Notes under the pieces: model-generated | What the model was told of the DNA's origin: nothing | What the model saw: only the letters and a program-made list of their open reading frames with translations | Databases searched by the model: none | Shown here: positions 13,986 through 27,299 of the stretch, piece after piece | How the letters are laid out: each line of letters starts with the position of its first letter | How positions within the stretch are numbered: the stretch's first letter is position 1 | Translations under genes and position numbers: made by a program | Origin: Lepus europaeus | Lineage: Eukaryota > Chordata > Mammalia > Lagomorpha > Leporidae | NCBI RefSeq assembly: GCF_033115175.1 | Contig: NW_026909196.1 | Location: 7,626,001-7,690,000 of the forward strand | Direction of reading: 5' to 3' | DNA length: 64,000 nt

Positions 13986-15250
13986 TTTTATGCACTTGCC
14001 TAACGAAAAGACTTTGCTTATCTCCAAAATCATTTGTACTGTGATTTTCTCGGTCAATTGCATACGAATTCCACACCACTTTGTACGGATATGACTGGAT
14101 GATACTGGGAATATCGGGTTGTCTTTTGGCTAACTCGATCCAAAATATTGTGAAATTCTCTGTGTTTGTGTATTCCTGATATTATCCACGGACTTTAATT
14201 TTTTTGAATGTTTTTATCAGGGAAAATTTAATTTTGTGCCTGGAAACACTAATTGGTTCATCATGGGGACACCAGCCCTACACATTTGTATTTTCTTGTT
14301 AGAAAGATATAGCAAATGGGGCAAACAATCATGATATTTCTTTTTGTATAGATGACATTTTATGCACTTGCAAAAAAAAAAAAAAGACTTTGCTTTTCTC
14401 CAAAATTATTTTTACTGTGATTTTCTCGGTCCCCTGCATATAAATTCCACACCAGTTTGTCCGGATATGACTGGATGAAACCGGAAATATCTGGTGGTTT
14501 TTTGGCTAACTCAATCACAGATATTGCTACAGCCTCTGTGTTTGTGTTTTCCGGATATTATCAACGGGCTTTAATGTTTTTTTCAAAGTTTTTTTTTTTT
14601 ATCAGGGAACATTTAATTGAGAGCTAGATACACTAATTGGTTTCACATGGAGACACCAGCTCTACATATTTGTATTTTCTAGGGAGAAAGCTAGAGGAAC
14701 TGCGGCAAACATACATGAGATTTCTGTTTCTTTCAATGAAATTTTATGCACTTGCCTAACGAAAAGACTTTGCTTTTCTCCAAAACCATTTGTACTGTGA
14801 TTTTCTCGGTCCATTGCATACGAATTCCACACCAGTTTGTCTGGCTATGACTGGAAGAAAACAGAAATATCCAGTTGTGTTTTGGCACTCAATCCGAAAT
14901 ATTGTGAAAGCCTCTGTGTTTGTTTTTTTCTGGATATTATCGGTGGACTTTATTGTTTTGAATATTTTCATCTGGAAACATATAATTTTCTACCATTGAA
15001 ACACTAGTTGATTCATCATGGGGACACTAGCTCTACACATTCGTATATTCTAGGGAGAATGCTAGAGGAACTGGGGCAAACAAACATGATATTTCTGTTT
15101 GTATAGATGACAATTTATGCACTTGCCTAACGAAAAGACTTTGATTTTCTCTATATCCATTTTTAGGATGATTTTCTCGGTCCATTGCATACGAATTCCA
15201 AACCACTTTGTCCGGATATGACTGGATGAAACCAGAAATATCCGGTTGTG
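12860..15250 (+). repeat. Seven-monomer unit, second copy
   Basis: Tandem copy of about 10,250-12,640. The A-tract after TGCACTTGC is longer here than in the first copy (about 14 against about 12 A), consistent with slippage after duplication. The similarity stops near 15,250, where this copy continues with a GTGAAAGCCTC monomer and the first copy continues with GATGTTGCTACAGCC. Confidence 0.8.
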
Positions 15251-15544
15251 TTTTGGCTAACTCAATCCGAAATATTGTGAAAGCCTCTGTGTTTGTTTTT
15301 TTCTGGATATTATCGATGGACTTTATTGTTTTGAATATTTTCATCAGGAAACATATAATTTTCTGAATCCAAAATATTGTGAAAGCCTCCGCTTTTGTGT
15401 TTTCTGGATATTATCGATGGACTTTATTGTTTTAAATGTTTTTATCAGGGAACATTTAATTTTGAAACTTAGAAACACTAATTGGTTCATCATGGGGACA
15501 CCAGCTCTACACATTCGTATTTTCTAGCTTGAATGCTAGAGGAA

Positions 15545-16775
15545 CTGCAGCAAACAAACATGATATTTCTGTTTGTATCGATGACATTTTATGCAATTGC
15601 CTAACGGAAAGACTTTGCTTTTCCCATAACCAATTTTAGGATGATTTTCTTGATGCATTGCATACGAATTCCAAACCACTTTGTCCGGACATGACTGGAT
15701 GAAAACAGAAATATCCGGTTGTGCTTTGGCTAACTCAATAACAGATGTTGCTACAGCCTCTGTGTTTGTGTTTTCTGGAAATTTTCAATGGACTTTATTG
15801 TTTTGAACGTTTTTTATCGGGGAACATTTTATTTTGAGCTTAGATTCATTAATTGGTTCAACATAGAGACACCAGCGCTACATATTTGTATTTTCTAGGG
15901 AGAAAGCTAGAGAAACTTGGGTAAACACACATGATATTTCTGTTTGTATCGATGACATTTTATGCACTTGCCTAACGAAGAAAATTTGCTTTTCTCCAAA
16001 ACCATTTTCACTGTGATTTTCCCTGTCCATTGCATACGAATTCCACAGCAGTTCGTCCGGATAAGACTGGATGCTACCGGAAATATCCGGTATTGTTTTG
16101 GCTAACTCAATCCCAGAGATTGCTACAGCCTCTGTGTTTGTGTTTTCTGGATATTATCAACGGACTTTATTGTTTTGAATGTTTTTTTTTATCAGGGAAC
16201 ATTTAATTTTGTGCTTGGAATCACTAATTGGTTCCACATGGAGACACCAGCTCTACATGTTTGTATTCTCTAGGGAGAACGCTAGAGGAACTGTGGCAAA
16301 CAAACATGATATTTCTGTTTGTATCGATGACATTTTATGCACTTGCCTAACGAAAAAACTTTGCTTTTCTCCAAAACCATTTTCACTGTGATTTTCTCGG
16401 TCCATTGCATACGAATTCCACACCACTTTGTCCGGGTATGACGGGATGAAACCGGAAATATCCGGTTTTCTTTTGGCTAACTCAATCTGAAAAATTGCTA
16501 TAGACTCTGTGTTTTTGTATTCTTGATATTATCCATGGACTTTATTGTTTTGAATGTTTTTATCAGGGAACATTTCATTGTGTATCATTGAATCACTAAT
16601 TGGATCATCAAGAGAACACCAGCTCTACACATTCGTATTTTCTAGGGAGAAAGCTAGAGGAACTGCGGCAAACAAACATGAAATTTATGTTTGTATAGAT
16701 GATATTTTATGCACTTGCCTAACAAAAAGACTTTGCTTTTCTCCAAAACCATTTGTACTGTGATTTTCTCGGTCC
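15545..16775 (+). repeat. Satellite block C1, repeated at about 21,940-23,165 (offset ~6,391 bp)
   Basis: A block of about 1.2 kb containing the unusual AACGAAGAAAATTTGC monomer, the CAGTTCGTCCGGATAAGACTGG monomer and the monomer with ATTCTCTAGGGAGAACGCTAG. All three recur about 6,391 bp downstream. The block joins directly onto the end of block B2, so the two duplications share a breakpoint near 22,350. Confidence 0.75.
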
Positions 16776-17934
16776 ATTGCATACGATTTCCACACCAGCT
16801 TGTCCGGATATGACTGGAGGAAAACAAATATCCGGTTGTGTTTTGGCTAACTCAATCCGAAATATTGTGAAATCCTCTGTGTTTGTGTTTTCTGGATATT
16901 ATCGATGGACTTTATTGTTTTGAATATTTTCATCAGGAAACATATAATTTTCTACCATTGAAACACTAGTTGATTCATCATGGGGACACTAGCTCTACAC
17001 ATTCGTATTTTCTAGGGAGAATGCTAGAGGAACTGGGGCAAACAAACATGATATTTCTGTTTGTATAGATTACAATTTATGCACTTGCCTAACGAAAAGA
17101 CTTTGATTTTCTCTATATCCATTTTTAAGATGATTTTCTCGGTCCATTGCATATGAATTCCAAACCACTTTGTCCGAATATAACTGGATGAAAACAGAAA
17201 TATCCGGTTGTGCTGTGCATACGAATTCCACACCAGTTTCTTTGGATATGACTGGATTAAAATAGAAATATCCGGTTGTGTTTTGGCTAACTCAATCTGA
17301 AATATTGTGAAAGCCTCTGTGTTTGTGTTTTCTGGATATTATCGATGGACTTTATTGTTTTGAATGTTTTTTATCAGGGAACATTTAATTTTGTGCTTGG
17401 AATCACTGATTGGTTCCTCATGGAGACACCAGCTCTACACATTCGTATTTTCTTGGGAGAAAGCTAGAGGAACTGCGAAAAACAAACATGATATTTCTGT
17501 TTGTATAGATGACATTTTATGCACTTGCCTAACGAAAAGACTGTGCTTTTCTCCAAAATCATTTGTACTGTGATTTTCTCGGTCGATCGCATACGAATTC
17601 CACACCACTTTGTCCGGATATGACTGGATGAAACCGGAAATATCCGGTTTTCTTTTGGCTAACTCAATCTGAAAAATTGCTATAGACTCTGTGTTTTTGT
17701 ATTCTTGATATTATCCATGGACTTTATTGTTTTGAATGTTTTTTATCAGGGAACATTTCATTGTGTATCATTGAAACACTAATTGGTTCATCAAGAGAAC
17801 ACCAGCTCTACACATTCGTATTTTCTAGGGAGAAAGCTAGAGGAACTGCGGCAAACAAACATGAAATTTCTGTTTGTATAGATGACATTTTATGCACTTG
17901 CCTAATGAAAAGACTTTGCTTTTCTCCAAAACCA

Positions 17935-20900
17935 TTTGTACTGTGATTTTCTCGGTCCATTGCATACGAATTCCACACCACTTTGTCCGGATATGACTGG
18001 ATGAAACCGGGAATATAGGGTTATGTTTTGGCTAACTCAATCCTAAATATTGTGAAAGCCTCTGTGTTTGTGTTTTCTGGATATTATGGACTTTATTGTT
18101 TTGAATGTTTTTTATCAGGGAATATTTAATTTTGTGCTTCAAATACCTAATTGGTTCCACATGGAGACACCAGCTCTGCACATTCGTATTTTCTAGGGAG
18201 AAAGCTAGAGGAACATTGACAAACAAACATGAAATTTCTGTTTGTATCGATGACATTTTATGCACTTGCATAAAAAAAAGACTTTGCTTTTCTCCAAAAC
18301 CATTTGTACTGTGATTTTCTCGGTCCATTGCATACGAATTCCACACCAGTTTCTTTGGATATGACTGGATTAAAATAGAAATATCCGTTTGAGTTTTGGC
18401 TATCTCAATCCTAAATATTGTGAAAGCCTCTGTGTTTGTGTTTTCTGGATATTATCGATGGACTTTATTGTTTTGAATGTTTTTTATCAGGGAACATTTA
18501 ATTTTGAGGTTGGAATCACTGATTGGTTCCTCATGGAGTCACCAGCTCTACACATTCGTATTTTCTTGGGAGAAAGCTAGAGGAACTGCGAAAAACAAAC
18601 ATGATATTTCTGTTTGTATAGATGACATTTTATGCAATTGCCTAATGAAAAGACTTTGCTTTTCTCCAAAACCATTTGTACTGTGATTTTCTCGGTCCAT
18701 TGCATACGAATTCCACACCGCTTTGTCCGGATATGACTGGATGAAACCAGAAATATCCGGTTGTGTTTTGGCTAACTGAATCCAAAATATTGTGAAAGCC
18801 TCCGCTTTTGTGTTTTCTGGATATTATCGATGGACTTTATTGTTTTGAATGTTTTTATCAGAGAACATTTAATTTTGAAACTTAGAAACACTAATTGGTT
18901 CATCATGGGGACACCAGCTCTACACATTCGTATTTTCTAGCTTGAATGCTAGAGGAACTGCAGCAAACAAACATGATATTGCTGTTTGTATAGATGACAT
19001 TTTATGCAATTGCCTAACGGAAAGACTTTGCTTTTTCCATAACCAATTTTAGGATGATTTTCTTGATGCATTGCATACGAATTCCAAACCACTTTGTCCG
19101 GACATGACTGGATGAAAACAGAAATATCCGGTTGTGCTTTGGATAACTCAATCCGAAATATTGCTACAGCCTCTGTGTTTGTGTATTGCTGATATTATCC
19201 AGGGACTTTATTGTTTTGAATGTTTTTTATCGGAAAACACTTTATTTTGAGCTTGGATACAGTAATTGGTTCCACATGGAGACACCAGCTCTACATATTC
19301 GTATTTTCTAGGGAGAAAACTAGAGGAACTGCGGCAAATAAACATGATATTTCTGTTTGTATCGATGACATTTTATGCAATTGCCTAACGGAAAGACTTT
19401 GCTTTTTCCATAAACAATTTTAGGATGATTTTCTTGATGCATCGCATACGAATTCCAAACCACTATGTGGACATGACTGGATGAAAACAGAAATATCCGG
19501 TTGTGCTTTGGCTAACTCAATAACAGATGTTGCTACAGCCTCTGTGTTTTTGTATTCCGGAAATTATCAATGGACTTTATTGTTTTGAACGTTTTTTATC
19601 GGGGAACATTTTATTTTGAGCTTAGATTCATTAATTGGTTCAACATAGAGACACCAGCGCTACATATTTGTATTTTCTAGGGAGAAAGCTAGAGAAACTT
19701 GGGTAAACACACATGATATTTCTGTTTGTATCGATGACATTTTATGCACTTGCCTAACGAAAAGACTTTGCTTATCTCCAAAATAATTTGTACTGTGATT
19801 TTCTCGTTCAATTGCATACGAATTCCACACCACTTTGTACGGATATGACTGGATGAAACCGGGAATATCGGGTTGTCTTTTGGCTAACTCGATCCAAAAT
19901 ATTGTGAAAGCCTCTGTGTTTGTGTATTCCTGATATTATCCACGGACTTTAATTTTTTTGAATGTTTTTTATCAGGGAAAATTTAATTTTGTGCCTGGAA
20001 ACACTAATTGGTTCATCATGGGGACACCAGCCCTACACATTTGTATTTTCTAGTTAGAAAGATATAGCAAATGGGGCAAACAATCATGATATTTCTTTTT
20101 GTATAGATGACATTTTATGCACTTGCAAAAAAAAAAAAAAGACTTTGCTTTTCTCCAAAATTATTTTTACTGTGATTTTCTCGGTCCCCTGCATACAAAT
20201 TCCACACCAGTTTGTCCGGTTATGACTGGATGAAACCGGAAATATCTGGTGGTTTTTTGGCTAACTCAATCACAGATATTGCTACAGCCTCTGTGTTTGT
20301 GTTTTCCGGATATTATCAACGGGCTTTAATGTTTTTTTCAAAGTTTTTTTTTATCAGGGAACATTTAATTGAGAGCTAGATACACTAACTGGTTTCACAT
20401 GGAGACACCAGCTCTACATATTTGTATTTTCTAGGGAGAAAGCTAGAGGAACTGCGGCAAACATACATGAGATTTCTGTTTCTTTCAATGAAATTTTATG
20501 CATTTGCCTAACGAAAAGACTTTGCTTTTCTCCAAAACCATTTGTACTGTGATTTTCTCGGTCCATTGCATACGAATTCCACACCAGTTTGTCTGGATAT
20601 GACTGGAAGAAAACAGAAATATCCAGTTGTGTTTTGGCTAACTCAATCCGAAATATTGTGAAAGCCTCTGTGTTTGTTTTTTTCTGGATATTATCGATGG
20701 ACTTTATTGTTTTGAATATTTTCATCAGGAAACATATAATTTTCTGCCATTGAAACACTAGTTGATTCATCATGGGGACACTAGCTCTACACATTCGTAT
20801 TTTCTAGGGAGAATGCTAGAGGAACTGGGGCAAACAAACATGATATTTCTGTTTGTATAGATGACAATTTATGCACTTGCCTAACGAAAAGACTTTGATT

Positions 20901-22350
20901 TTCTCTATATCCATTTTTAGGATGATTTTCTCGGTCCATTGCATACGAATTCCAAACCACTTTGTCCGGATATGACTGGATGAAAACAGAAATATCCGGT
21001 TGTGCTTTGGCTAACTGAATAACAGATGTTGCTACAGCCTCTGTGTTTTTGTTTTCCAGAAATTATCAATGGACTTTATTGTTTTGAACGTTTTTTATCG
21101 GGGAACATTTTATTTTGAGCTTAGATTCACTAATTGGTTCCACATGGAGACAGCAGCTCTACATATTTGTATTTTCTAGGGAGAAAGCTAGAGGAACTGC
21201 GGCAAACAAACAAGATATTTCTGTTTGTATCGATGACATTTTATGCACTTGCCTAACGAAAAGACTTTGCTTTTCTCCAAAACCATTTGTACTGTGATTT
21301 TCTCGGTCCATTGCATACGAATTCCACACCACTTTGTCCGGATATGACTGGATGAAACCAGAAATATCTGGTTGTGTTTTGGCTAACTGAATCCGAAATA
21401 TTGTGAAAGCCTCCGCTTCTGTGTTTTCTGGATATTATCGATGGACTTTATTGTTTTGAATGTTTTTATCAGAGAACATTTAATTTTGAAACTTAGAAAC
21501 ACTAATTGGTTCATCATGGGGACAGCAGCTCTACACATTCGTATTTTCTAGCTTGAATGCAAGAGGAACTGCAGCAAACAAACACGATATTGCTGTTTGT
21601 ATAAATGATATTTTATGCAATTGCCTAACGGAAAGACTTTGCTTTTTCCATAACCAATTTTAGGATGATTTTCTTGATGCATTGCATACGAATTCCAAAC
21701 CACTTTGTCCGGACATGACTGGATGAAAACAGAAATATCCGGTTGTGCTTTGGATAACTCAATCCGAAATATTGCTACAGCCTCTGTGTTTGTGTATTGC
21801 TGATATTATCCAGGGACTTTATTGTTTTGAATGTTTTTTATCGGAAAACATTTTATTTTGAGCTTGGATACAGTAATTGGTTCCACATGGAGACACCAGC
21901 TCTGCATATTCATATTTTCTAGGGAGAAAGCAAAGGAACTGCGGCAAATAAACATGATATTTCTGTTTGTATAGATGACATTTTATGCAATTGCCTAACG
22001 GAAAGACTTTGCTTTTTCCATAACCAATTTTAGGATGATTTTCTTGATGCATTGCATACGAATTCCAAACCACTATGTGGACATGACTGGATGAAAACAG
22101 AAATATCCGGTTGTGCTTTGGCTAACTCAATAACAGATGTTGCTACAGCCTCTGTGTTTGTGTTTTCTGGAAATTTTCAATGGACTTTATTGTTTTGAAC
22201 GTTTTTTATCGGGGAACATTTTATTTTGAGCTTAGATTCATTAATTGGTTCAACATAGAGACACCAGCGCTACATATTTGTATTTTCTAGGGAGAAAGCT
22301 AGAGAAACTTGGGTAAACACACATGATATTTCTGTTTGTATCGATGACAT
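17935..22350 (+). repeat. Satellite block B2, copy of about 9,570-13,985
   Basis: Second copy of block B, near-identical by eye over about 4.4 kb, including the long A-tract monomer and the extra T-rich insertion monomer near 20,340. The offset of 8,364 bp is about 22.5 monomers; the half unit comes from truncated monomers near 15,365 and 17,215 in the interval between the copies. Confidence 0.85.
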
Positions 22351-23165
22351 TTTATGCACGTGCCTAACGAAGAAAATTTGCTTTTCTCCAAAACCATTTT
22401 CACTGTGATTTTCCCTGTCCATTGCATACGAATTCCACAGCAGTTCGTCCGGATAAGACTGGATGCTACCGGAAGTATCCGGTATTGTTTTGGCTAACTC
22501 AATCCCAGAGATTGCTACAGCCTCTGTGTTTGTGTTTTCTGGATATTATCAATGGACTTTATTGTGTTGAATGTTTTTTTTTATCAGGGAACATTTAATT
22601 TTGTGCTTGGAATCACTAATTGGTTCCACATGGAGACACCAGCTCTACATGTTTGTATTCTCTAGGGAGAACGCTAGAGGAACTGTGGCAAACAAACATG
22701 ATATTTCTGTTTGTATCGATGACATTTTATGCACTTGCCTAACGAAAAAACTTTGCTTTTCTCCAAAACCATTTTCACTGTGATTTTCTCGGTCCATTAC
22801 ATACGAATTCCACACCACTTTGTCCGGGTATGACTGGATGAAACCGGAAATATCCGGTTTTGTTTTGGCTAACTCAATCTGAAAAATTGCTATAGACTCT
22901 GTGTTTTTGTATTCTTGATATTATCCATGGACTTTATTGTTTTGAATGTTTTTATCAGGGAACATTTCATTGTGTATCATTGAAACACTAATTGGTTCAT
23001 CAAGAGAACACCAGCTCTACACATTTGTATTTTCTAGGGAGAAAGCTAGAGGAACTGCGGCAAACAAACATGAAATTTCTGTTTGTATAGATGACATTTT
23101 ATGCACTTGCCTAACAAAAAGACTTTGCTTTTCTGCAAAACCATATTTACTCTGATTTTCTCGGT
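21940..23165 (+). repeat. Satellite block C2, copy of about 15,545-16,775
   Basis: Second copy of block C. Within 21,940-22,350 the DNA matches both block B1 and block C1, so the switch between the two templates can only be placed within that overlap. Confidence 0.75.
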
Positions 23166-23929
23166 CCATTGCATACGAATTCCAAACCACTTTGTCCGGA
23201 TATGACTGGATGAAACCGGGAATATAGGGTTATGTTTTGGCTAACTCAATCCTAAATATTGTGAAAGCCTCTGTGTTTGTGTTTTCTGGATTTTATCGAT
23301 GGACTTTATTGTTTTGAATGTTTTTTTTCAGGGAACATTTAATTTTGTACCGTAGATACACTAATTGGTTCCACATGGAGACACCAGCTCTACACATTCG
23401 AATTTTCTATAGACAATCGTAGAGGAACTGTGGCAAACAAACATGATATTTCTGTTTGTATAGATGACATTTTATGCACTTGCCTAACGAAAAGACTTTG
23501 CTTTTCTCCAAAACCATTTGTACTGTGATTTTCTCGGTCCATTGCATACGATTACACACCAGTTTGTCCGGTTATGACTGGATGAAACCGGGAATATCGG
23601 GTTATGTTTTGGCTAACAGAATGCAAAATATTGTGAAAGCCTCTGTGTTTGTGTTTTCTGGATATTATCGATGGACTTTATTGTTTTGAATGTTTTTTTT
23701 CAGGGAACATTTAATTTTGTACCGTAGATACACTAATTGGTTCCACATGGAGACACCAGCTCTACACATTCGAATTTTCTATGGACAATCGTAGAGGAAC
23801 TGCGGCAAACAAACATGATATTTCTGTTTGTATAGATGACATTTTATGCACTTGCCTAATGAAAAACTTTGCTTTTATCCGAAACCATTTGTACTGAGAT
23901 TTTCTTGGTCCATTGCATATGAATTCCAT

Positions 23930-24940
23930 ACCAGTTTCTCCGGATATGACTGGATGAAACCAGAAATATCCGGTTGTGTTTTGGCTAACTCAATCCTAAA
24001 TATTGCTATAGCCTTTGGTTTTATGTTTCTGGATATTATCCATGGACTTTATCATTTTCAGTGTTTTTATCAGGGATCATTTCATTTTGTACCGTTGAAA
24101 CACTAATTGCTTCATCATGGGAACACCAGCTCTACAGATTCATATTTTCTAGGGAGAAAGCTAGAGGAACTGCGACAACAAAGATGATATTTCTGTTTGT
24201 ATTGATGACATTTTATGCACTTGCCTAACGAAAAGACTTTGCTTTTCTCCAAAACCATTTTCACTGTGATTTTCTCGGTCCATTGCATACGAATTCCACA
24301 CCAGTTTTTCTGGGTATGACTGGATGAAACCGGAAATATCCGGTTTTGTTTTGGCTAACTCAATCCCAGAGATTGCTACAGCCTCTGTGTTTGTGTTTTC
24401 TGGATATTATCGATGGAGTTTATTGTTTTGAATGTTTTTTATCTGGCAACATATAATTTTGTGCTTGGAAACACTAATTGGTTCCACATGGCGATACCAG
24501 CTCTGCATATTCGTATTTCCCAGGGAGAAAGCTAGAGGAACTGGGGCAAACAAACATGATATTTCTGTTTGTATAGATGACATTTTATGCACTTCCCTAA
24601 AGAAATGATTTTTCTTTCCCTCAAAACTTTTTTTATTGTGATTTTCTCGGTCCATTGCATACGAATTCCACACCAGTTTCTTTGGATATGACTGGATTAA
24701 AATAGAAATATCCGGTTGAGTTTTGGCTAACTCAATCCCAGATGTTGCTACAGCTTCTGTGTTTTTGTTTTCCTGATATTATCCACGACTTTATTGTTTT
24801 GAATTTTTTTATCGGGAACATTTAATTTTGTGCTTGGAATCACTAATTCGTTCCACAAGGAGACACCAGCTCTACACAGTTTTGTTTTGGCTAACTCTAT
24901 CCGAAATATTGTGAAAGCCTCTGTGTTTGTGTTTTCTGGA
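23930..24940 (+). repeat. Satellite block D1, repeated at about 29,315-30,325
   Basis: The marker monomer with TATTGCTATAGCCTTTGG lies at 24,001 and again at 29,386, and the monomer with CACATGGCGATACCAGC follows in both at the same distance. Both copies end in the same truncated monomer, where CAGCTCTACACAG runs directly into TTTTGTTTTGGCTAA. A short stretch near 24,675-24,735 differs between the copies. Confidence 0.8.
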
Positions 24941-27299
24941 TATTATCGATGGACTTTATTGTTTTGAATGTTTTTTATAAGGGAACATTTAATTTTGTGC
25001 TTGGAATCACTGATTGGTTCCTCATGGAGACACCAGCTCTACACATTCGTATTTTCTAGGGAGAAAGCTAGAGGAACTGCGGCAAACAAACATGAAATTT
25101 CTGTTTGTATAGATGACATTTTATGCACTTGCCTAATGAAAAGACTTTGGTTTTCTCCAAAACCATTTGTACTGTGATTTTCTCGGTCCATTGCATATGA
25201 ATTCCACACCACTTTGTCCGGATATGACTAGATGAAACTGGGAATATAGGGTTATGTTTTGGCTAACTCAATCTGAAATATTGTGAAAGCCTCTGTGTTT
25301 GTGTTTTCTGGATATTATGGACTTTATTGTTTTGAATGTTTTTTATCAGAGAACATTTAATTTTGTGCTTGGAATCACTGATTGGTTCCTCATGGAGACA
25401 CCAGCTCTACACATTCGTATTTTCTTGGGAGAAAGCTAGAGGAACTGCGACAAACAAACATGATATTTCTGTTTGTATCGATGACATTTTATGCACTTGC
25501 CTAACGAAAAGACTTTGCTTTTCTCCAAAACCTTTTGTACTGTGATTTTCTCGGTCCATTGCATACAAATTAAACATATTTTGTCTGGATGTGACTGGAT
25601 GTAACCGGGAATATAGGGTTATGTTTTGGCTAACTCAATCCTAAATATTGTGAAAGCCTCTGTGTTTGTGTTTTCTGGATACTATGGACGTGCTTTATTG
25701 TTTTGAATGCTTTTTATCAGGGAACGTTTAATTTTGTGTTTAAAATGACTGATTGGTTCCTCATGGAGACACCAGCTCTACACATTCGTATTTTCTAGGG
25801 AGAAATCTAGAGGAACTGCGACAAACACACATGATATTTCTGTTTGTATAGATGACATTTTATGCACTTGCCTAACGAAAAGACTTTGCTTTTCTCCAAA
25901 ACCATTTGTATTGTGATTTTCTTGGTCCATTGCATACAAATTCCACACCACATTGTCCGGTTATGACTGGATGAAACCGGGAATATCGGGTTATGTTTTG
26001 GCTAACTGATTGCGAAATATTGTTAAAGCCTCTGTGTTTGTGTTTTCTGGATATTTTCGATGGACTTTATTTTTATTTGAATTTTTTTTTCAGGGAACAT
26101 TTAATTTTGTACCGTAGATACACTAATTGGTTCCACATGGAGACACCAGCTCTACACATTCGAATTTTCTATGGACAATCGTAGATGAACTGCGGCAAAC
26201 AAACATGATATTTCTGTTTGTATAGATAACATTTTATGCACTTGCCTAATGAAAAAACTTCGCTTTTATCCGAAACCATGTGTACTGAGATTTTATCGGT
26301 CCATTGCATATGAATTCCATACCAGTTTCTCCGGATATGACTGGATGAATCCAGAAATATCCGGTTTTGTTTTGGCTAACTGACTCCGAATTATTTTGAA
26401 AGCCTCTGTGTTTGTGTTTTCTGGATATTATCGATGGACTTTATTGTTTTGAATATTTTTATGAGGGAAAATTTAATTTTGTACCATTGAAACACTAATT
26501 GGTTCATCATGGGTGCACCAGCTCTACATATTCGTATTTTCTAGGGAGAAAGCTAGAGGAACTGCGACAAACAAACATGATATTTCTGTTTCTATCGATG
26601 ACATTTTATGCACTTGCCTAAGGAAAAGACTTTGCTTTTCTCCAAAACCATTTTTCCTCTGATTTTCTCGATCCATTGCATACCAATTCCCCAGCACTTT
26701 TTCCAGATATGACTGGATGAGACCGGTAATATGCGGTATTGTTTTGTATTATTCAATCCTAGATATTGCTACAGCCTCTGTGTCTGTGTTTTCTGGATAT
26801 TATCAATGGACTTTTTTCTCTTTGTATAGATGGCATTTTATGTACTTGCCTAAAAAAAAGACTTTGCTTTTCTCCAAAACCATTTATACTGTGATTTTCT
26901 CAGTGCATTGCCTACGAATTCCACTGCACTTTGTCCGGATATGACTGAATGAAACCAGAAATATCCGGTTGTGTTTTGGCTAACTATATCCGAAATATTG
27001 TGAAAGCCTATGTGTTTGTGTTTTATGGATATTGCACACGGACTTTATTGTTTTGAATGTTTTTATCAGGGAACATTTAATTTTGTACCATTGAAACACT
27101 AATTGGTTCATCAAGGGTACTCCAGCTCTACATATTCGTATTTTCTAGGGAGAATACTATACGAACTGTGGCGAACAAACATGATATTTCTGTTTGTATA
27201 GATGACATTTTATGCACTTGCATAACGAAAAGACTGCTTTTCTCTAAAACCATTTTTACTGTGATTTTCTCAGTCCATTGCATACGATTACACACCAGT

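Larger units (their letters stand above)
1..23165 (+). repeat. Satellite array, left block: ~371-bp monomers in kilobase-scale duplicated blocks
   Basis: Head-to-tail tandem monomers of about 371 bp, all in the same orientation, about 62 copies. Each monomer carries the same landmarks: a T-run followed by ATCAGGGAACATTTAATTTTG, ATGGAGACACCAGCTCTACA, CTAGGGAGAAAGCTAGAGGAAC, AAACAAACATGATATTTCTG, TATGCACTTGCC, a GAATTC (EcoRI) site and CTGTGTTTGTGTTTTCTGGA. The spacing of the ATG in GAATGTTTTT is 371-372 bp (3146, 3517, 3888, 4260). Several monomer subtypes (for example TTTTGAGCTTGGATACAG, TTTTGTGCTTGGAATCAC, TTTTGAACCTTAGAAACAC) recur in the same order at multi-kilobase offsets, which is higher-order structure. 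From memory, a rabbit satellite family of about 0.37 kb has been described (Rsat I); I could not verify that this is it. A centromeric or pericentromeric location is an inference. Confidence 0.97.
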
